Shown here: piece after piece, positions 58,716-64,000 of the stretch | Layout of the letters: every line of letters starts with the position of its first letter | Position numbering within the stretch: position 1 is the stretch's first letter | NCBI RefSeq assembly: GCF_034190915.1 | Contig: NW_026947484.1 | Span: 183,886,982 to 183,950,981, forward strand | DNA from: Cavia porcellus | Lineage: Eukaryota > Chordata > Mammalia > Rodentia > Caviidae | Length of the DNA stretch: 64,000 nucleotides | Direction of reading: 5' to 3' | Notes under the pieces: model-generated | What the model was told of the DNA's origin: nothing | What the model saw: only the letters and a program-made list of their open reading frames with translations | The model's database searches: none | Position numbers and translations under genes: made by a program

Positions 58716-60479
58716 AATCATTCTTTTTCTAGAGACAGTCATAAGAATTTGTCTCTTAGGTATTATGTGACTTGAAAGTTCCCCAAGGTCCATGTCCTCT
58801 GCTAGGATTTTTTTCTCAATATGTTGCTGAGTGCTTACTATAGCCTACTGTTCCTGGAAATTGCTTGTTATAATTCAAATGTAGTCTCGTCTTCTTAATA
58901 TAAAACAGACAACAAAATTTATAGTCAAAAGTTGGTAGTTATTTCAAGACATCCTTGACTGACTCTACTAAAATATCTAAATTTGAAACTCTAGAAATGA
59001 CTCATTCCAATAAAGAGATTATTGAATAATATATATTTATTAAAATCCTGCTTTAAACCAGAGAGAATAGGTTAAATGATTTGGTGCTATGTCTGTGGTC
59101 CACTGTCTGTGTTCATGTAATAGACATACAGATGAGTACCTCGCACACACTGAGCTAGCCTAAGGCAGACTGAATGCCATCTATGAGCAACTGCCTGACA
59201 CTAAAAGGTAAACAAACAGTTTACTTTCGAGCAGCACAACTCATTTCTTTCTCGTGAATATTACTCCTGTCCTACATTGATATATATTTTTTGCTATAGC
59301 CTTGTTTTCAAGTTAATCACTTTCATAGATTGTTGACCTGGTAGAGAAGAACTGTAAAGGTTTTAGCATGTGATGTACCTAAAAAATAAATCTAGGACTT
59401 GAGAGTATACAAAATTTATAAATGCAAACACTCACAAGACAGATTTTTGTCCACTGTGCTCCAAAGTACCAGAAGCAAACTTGAAAAAGAAGGTTTCTTA
59501 CAATCCTGAATCCATCAGAATCTTCCAGTGAGGAAAACCTAATTTACTATTAGATAAACAATAGTTTAGAAATAGTAATCAAAATGCTTTTTGAAAGAAT
59601 TTCTAATAAATGATAAAATCATGTCTAATTGATTCATTTGAATGTCTTTCTAACAAGAATTCTTCCTTTGTAATTTTCAACTGCCTTTCTTCCTATTGCA
59701 GAAAGTATGAATAATCCCCCTCCACAAATTTCAAGAATCTCATGTAGTTGAGGAATAAGAACAAATGATTAGTTTACTATCTAGGTGAAAGTAAGTTTGT
59801 GTTTGGCTTTTTGAAAATGGTACAATGTTCCTTTTGGAAAAATGGTGAGTAAAGGTTAGTTCTGAGTGTGTGTGTGTGGGGGGGGGGGAAGAGGTGTGTT
59901 TATAAGTGTGTTTAGCAAAGGCAAATTTCATGTGGGTATTTAGAAGTTCTCATCACCTGTGTCTTTGCAGGAAGATAGGATGAGGAAAAATGAAAAGAAC
60001 TATTATGTGCAGAACAAAGAGGCCCATTCTTGTTGATATAGGTCTATTATGTCCTCAGAAGAATGCAAATAAAAATGGAAAGGTTTCAACATAACATGGT
60101 ATAGAGATATCTATGCCTAAATTATTACAAGCTTCACAAATATTAATGAAATTTGATAGAATTGATACTTGCAATAATTTTATGTTTCAAATTTATTTTT
60201 AAATCCCATTCAGTATCTAATAGAAAAAATAGACATAAACCAGCAACTCACCTAAGAATAAATACAGATACCAAACAGAAAAATGTCTGATTTCAGATAT
60301 ACACAGTCCAATACACAACAAAACAAGAATGAGGGACAAGTTTGTAAGAACAAGTGAATTTGTTAAAAAAAATACACAAATTATAGGAGAGAAAATATTG
60401 ATACACACATTAATTCACTGTTGCTATCACTGTAAATTAAAGCAGTTTTATACATGCTAATAATATACAATCCTTAATA
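58716..60479. other. Unassigned sequence with (GT)n-G11 tract
   Basis: Mostly AT-rich. A GT run followed by eleven Gs lies at 59866-59888. No gene. Confidence 0.45.
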
Positions 60480-60820
60480 CAGAGGCTCCTTACCTTGCCA
60501 TGGGTGACAAAAGCTTATGGCAAATTGAAAGTATCATAAATTTAAAATTCATTTACCACATTTAATCTGTTGAATGCAATACCTTAGCAACACTATATAT
60601 TATTGATTATTTACCATCACTCTTTTATGGCTGATTGAGAGCTGTATCTTAATTAGCTGCCTCTATCTCATATCTTGAGAATATTTTATTGTATATCTCT
60701 AGGAAAAGATCAAAATTCAAATCACATTTTCCACTGAATGCCTGTCACTTTCTCATCATCATAAAGCCGAAAATTCATAAGTTGAACCATCAAAAGTATG
60801 AGACTGAATATATTTAAAGT
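60480..60820 (+). mobile_element. Tigger-related MITE
   Basis: Matches a non-autonomous Tigger: 'gcaaattgaaagtatcataa' near the left end, 'atttaatctgttgaatgcaa' inside, and 'gaaaattcataagttgaacc' at the right end. The 'cgtaagttga / tcgaa' inverted end boxes have decayed to 'cataagttgaacc'. Confidence 0.65.
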
Positions 60821-60883
60821 TGAGAATCTTAAAAATTAGATTAAGTAATTTCATTTAAAAGATTTATTCCTCCTAGATAAGCT

Positions 60884-62270
60884 GAGCAAGATGGCTGCGT
60901 AAGATCCCCACACACATACAAAGCTGATCAGCTGCATGCACCAATCTACCTTCACAAGAGCTGAAGAAATCAGATGAGAGATTATAAAGCCTGCTTGTGG
61001 TAAAATAAAGCAAAAAGACACACCAAGGAAGACACCCATTTACCAAGTCCAAGTGGCCCAGAATGAAAAGAGGTGACTCTTGCTTGTTGGAGAAAGAACG
61101 AATTAAGTTCATGATCTTGACTTTAAACCTAGTACCAACTCTACCATTGTTCAATCCAGTACTGGGCAAAGCCTTATAACATCTGCATTGGGAAAGTACC
61201 ATCAGACAAAGCTGCTGGGACTGTCCTAGGACTGCACAGTCTGCAGACACATGCTCTCCTTCCATCTTGAGCATCAGAGCAGGGAGCAAGAGTCCACCAT
61301 CTGGGGGGAAGGACCTGAAAGCTATTTGTCTTAAGGTCTAGTGGCAGACCAGTTACTGACAATCCAGCAGCTGATACAACCAGATTCCCCATACACAAGC
61401 CAGAGAACACAGACAAAATCTCAAGACCACTCTAGCATCAGGCAGAAACCTATACAGTGAGGAAACAGCTTGAATTTTGGCCGACATCAAGCCCATGTTA
61501 TAATAAGCCTGGAGTACACCCGCTCTTCTCTGAAGACTGCTGTGCTTACATCTGTGAGATTTAGTTGCAGCGAAGCTTACGATCAAACCTGAGAGCCTGT
61601 AGATGAGAACAGGCTCTAGAACTGACTTGATAATAGACAAAAACCTCTACTCCAGAGATATGGACTCACATTTTGGCTTTCATGATCACCAGCTCTGATA
61701 TGAGCCTTAATTCTTCCTTGAAACTGTACTCATCTTTGTGGCTGTGAGACTCAGCTCTGACTGAGCTTAGTATCATCCCAGGTGATTGAAACACTGTCTT
61801 CACTAACATTTACCAATACTTGGGCACCATAATGTCATGCAGTTCCTTATTTCTCAAGAGTAGGGAAAGCTAGTAACTGAGCACCTGGCTGGTGAAGCCT
61901 AACACAAGGCAGTTTCTAGTGGTCCTCATCACTATGCCTGTCTGTGGGCAGAGCCTCTGAAAGACAACAGACACATGACTATCTCTGTTAGACTTCTATT
62001 CCAACCATCATCATCTGTTTCTGGTAGGGGAAGTCTTGGGCCAAGACTTACTGCAGCAACAGGTGGTTCACAGAAATGAGCAGCTTACGATGAACTTACA
62101 CTTACCAAACTGTGGTGCCGAACTTACTCCTACCCAGTTGTGGCACTGAACTTGGCAGGCTGCAGATCCAGTATGATAGAATTTGACAGCATTGGTGGCC
62201 ACAGGTATGATACAGGTGCTTTTCCATTCACAATGTCTCTGTCTAGAGCTGGGCATAATTTACCAGTACT
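60884..62270 (+). mobile_element. 5' region of L1-like element lacking ORF1
   Basis: Begins with CAAGATGGCTGC (60887-60898), a YY1-type site like the one at the very start of the human L1 5'UTR. Composition is near balanced, with no ORF1-like Lys/Glu-rich coiled-coil frame. Internal repetition is visible: 'gaattttggccgacatcaag...cttacatctgtgagattta' (from 61470) recurs as 'acattttggctttcatgatc...tttgtggctgtgagactca' (from 61668). The whole stretch aligns, in order, with the reverse complement of 24841-26200. Confidence 0.78.
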
Positions 62271-62560
62271 GCTTTGGAATGTTTATTTTCTATTGATCTT
62301 TGGTTGGTTAATTTCTGTTATTATTTTTGCAATCATGTCAAATTGTTATCCATTCAAAACAACAAAGATTTAATGCAAAGATGTTTTACTGCAAAGATGT
62401 TTTTATTGCAACTACAAAGCAAAAAAATCTACAGTTGTCCAACTGAAATAAGAAATCAAAGCATTGTGAGAATAAATTACTTAACCATAGAGAAAGACTA
62501 TAAGAAGGAAAGAAAGAAAAGAATGAAACAAAAGAAAACAAAACATTATAAAATGGTTGT
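62271..62560 (+). other. Spacer before ORF2 in L1-like element
   Basis: AT-rich. Matches the reverse complement of 24601-24840, including the shared box 'cttaaccatag'. Too short (about 290 bp) and without coding character to be ORF1 (about 1 kb). Confidence 0.75.
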
Positions 62561-64000
62561 AGGAAGACCTAAACAATCAGTTATGATCTTCAATGCTTGT
62601 GGAATAAATTTATCCATTAAAAGATATAGAATGACTCTGGATATAACTCAATGGCACAGCACCAGCCTGGCAAGCATGAGGTCCTGAGTTCAATTCCCAG
62701 TACCAAAAAAAAAAAAAAAAAAAAAAAAGATATAGAATGACTGAATTGATTGAAAGCAAAAACCTGAATACAAAACAGTAGGATTCAAGTATATGTTGCT
62801 TATGAGAAACACATTTCATCTCTGTGCACAGAGCTTGAAATGAAGGGATGGAATAAAATATTCTAAGAAGGTAAAATAATAAAGCATTTATACTTACATC
62901 TGATAAAATAGACTTTAACTCAACAGCATTAAAAAGAGGTCAGTGTATAATGAAAAAGAAGAAATGGCAGTTCTAGATGTGTATGTACTCAGCATAATAA
63001 AAATCTACCCAAATATGTCAAATAAATATAAATAGATCTGAAATGTGAAATAGATTCTAGTACTATAAAGTTGAAAATTTTTAACATCGCATTTTTAGCA
63101 ATAGATAAATCACCCATACACAAAATCAACAAAGAAATAGCAGAGTGAAATTTTGCCCTTGACCAAATGGACGTCACATCCATCTACAGAACATTCCATA
63201 ACTTGGCTATACAAACCACAAAATTTTTCTCATCAGCACATGGAATATTCTCCAGGAAATGGTACAGTACAAAGAAAAATCTCAACAATTAAAATAAATC
63301 ATGTTGAATGTCTTTTCTGAACACAGTGCAATAAAACTATATGTCAAAAACAAGAAGAACTCTGTAAACGTTAAAATACATGGAAATTAAACAACTTACA
63401 TTTTAACTACGAATGATTTAGATAAGAAATTAGTGAATATTTTGAAACAAATAAAAATAGAGACCCATCATACCAAAACCTCTGGGATACATCAAGAAAA
63501 TGACTAAAAGGGAGAGCAATAGCCACATCGAAAAAGCAGGCAGATCTTTCTTTAACAACTCATCACTGCATCTTCAGGAACCAGATAAATTAGAAAAAGT
63601 TTAGTGAAGAAAGAAGACATATAGAAAGAAATAATTAATAGAATGACAGAAGTAATAAATTTCAGAGAAAAGATAAATGAAAGTGAAATTAAATTGGAAT
63701 AAAAATCAACAAAATAAAAAGTTAGTTCTTCAAAATGATAAGCAAAACAGAGACAAACTCTTAGCCAGACTAAGAAAAGAGAATATTCAAATAAATAAAA
63801 TCAGAAATCAGAAGAGAGGCATTATAACTGCCAGTACAGAGATATTAAAAATCATTTGAGCTAATTATAAATGATTATGGACAACAAATTTGATAATCTA
63901 GAGCAATTTGAGAAAAATTTAAACATGTATCTCTCACCAAGAATGAATCAGAAATAACTGAAAACTTGGAGAGTCCAATGTGAACAATTTTGATTGAATC
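62561..64000 (+). pseudogene. L1-like ORF2, endonuclease to early reverse transcriptase, decayed
   Basis: Starts near 62579 with VMIFNACGINLSIKRYRM (equivalent to the endonuclease start with its catalytic Asn), then an ID SINE insertion. ICCL, a stop and ETHFISVHR (Glu43 block) follow near 62790-62830. Farther on, 63677-63859 is still open and reads LLARLRKENIQINKIRNQK and then GIITASTEI, a conserved linker before the reverse transcriptase. Stops and frameshifts elsewhere make it non-functional. It continues past the window edge. Confidence 0.9.
62619..62742 (+). mobile_element. ID SINE with target-site duplication, inside ORF2 fossil
   Basis: The element at 62637-62724 reads 'actcaatggcacagcaccag', 'cctggcaagcatgaggtcct', 'gagttcaattcccagtacc', with an A-tail of about 24. 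The 18-bp duplication AAAAGATATAGAATGACT lies at 62619-62636 and 62725-62742. It interrupts the endonuclease start. Confidence 0.97.

Noticed and set aside
1..64000. Bacterial-type operons, terminators or phage modules
   Set aside because: The repeat content (L1, SINE, MaLR, MIR) is mammalian, and no dense coding is present.

Overview
This window is non-genic mammalian DNA: AT-rich, full of interspersed repeats, and with no intact host protein gene or multi-exon structure that I can support. The repeats point to a non-murine rodent. They include ID-type SINEs (tRNA-derived, many ending in a 'ggtacc'-like 3' box plus A-tail), 7SL-derived B1 monomers, composite B1-dID SINEs, MaLR/ORR1-like LTRs and several ages of LINE-1; I saw no B2 or B4. 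B1-dID elements are known from squirrel-related and hystricognath lineages, so one of those is the best guess, at low certainty.

Layout. 1-1788: a fairly young L1 on the minus strand, with a 5'UTR of about 1.5 tandem units of ~216 bp, an ORF1 broken at an A17 tract, and the first ~70 codons of ORF2 running off the window edge. 2-20 kb: B1/ID SINEs, two Tigger-related DNA transposon fossils (5.2-6.2 and 9.76-10.12 kb), MIR/L2 remnants and an antisense L1 3' end (12.1-12.9 kb). 21-26.8 kb: antisense L1 and MaLR, including an old L1-like element (23.9-26.2 kb) whose long 5' region leads directly into ORF2. 27-36 kb: CA and GA microsatellites, MaLR LTRs, SINEs and MER5A. 36-39 kb: mostly unique sequence. 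39.9-41.3 kb: a cyclophilin A (PPIA) processed pseudogene lying inside a B1-dID SINE, and a mariner fossil. 43-53 kb: ID SINEs (two with clear target-site duplications), antisense L1 ORF2, MaLR, a U6 retropseudogene and a second mariner fossil. 54.4-57.7 kb: the most notable object, a complete 3.26-kb retroelement. 60.5-64 kb: a Tigger-like MITE, then a second copy of the L1-like element that lacks ORF1.

The most interesting content is two complementary L1 derivatives. The element at 54435-57690 is flanked by a perfect 14-bp duplication and carries a 5'UTR and a 300-codon ORF1, but no ORF2. In place of ORF2 it has a T-rich 3' region built from about six diverged ~150-bp units. It fits the known HAL1 ('half-L1') class. 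Conversely, the copies at 60884-64000 (+) and 23930-26200 (-) share a ~1.4-kb non-coding 5' region, a ~300-bp spacer and an ORF2 start, with no recognisable ORF1 between them. Because both copies share the junction, this looks like the structure of a family and not a single deletion. All assignments are from reading the sequence; no database search was possible.
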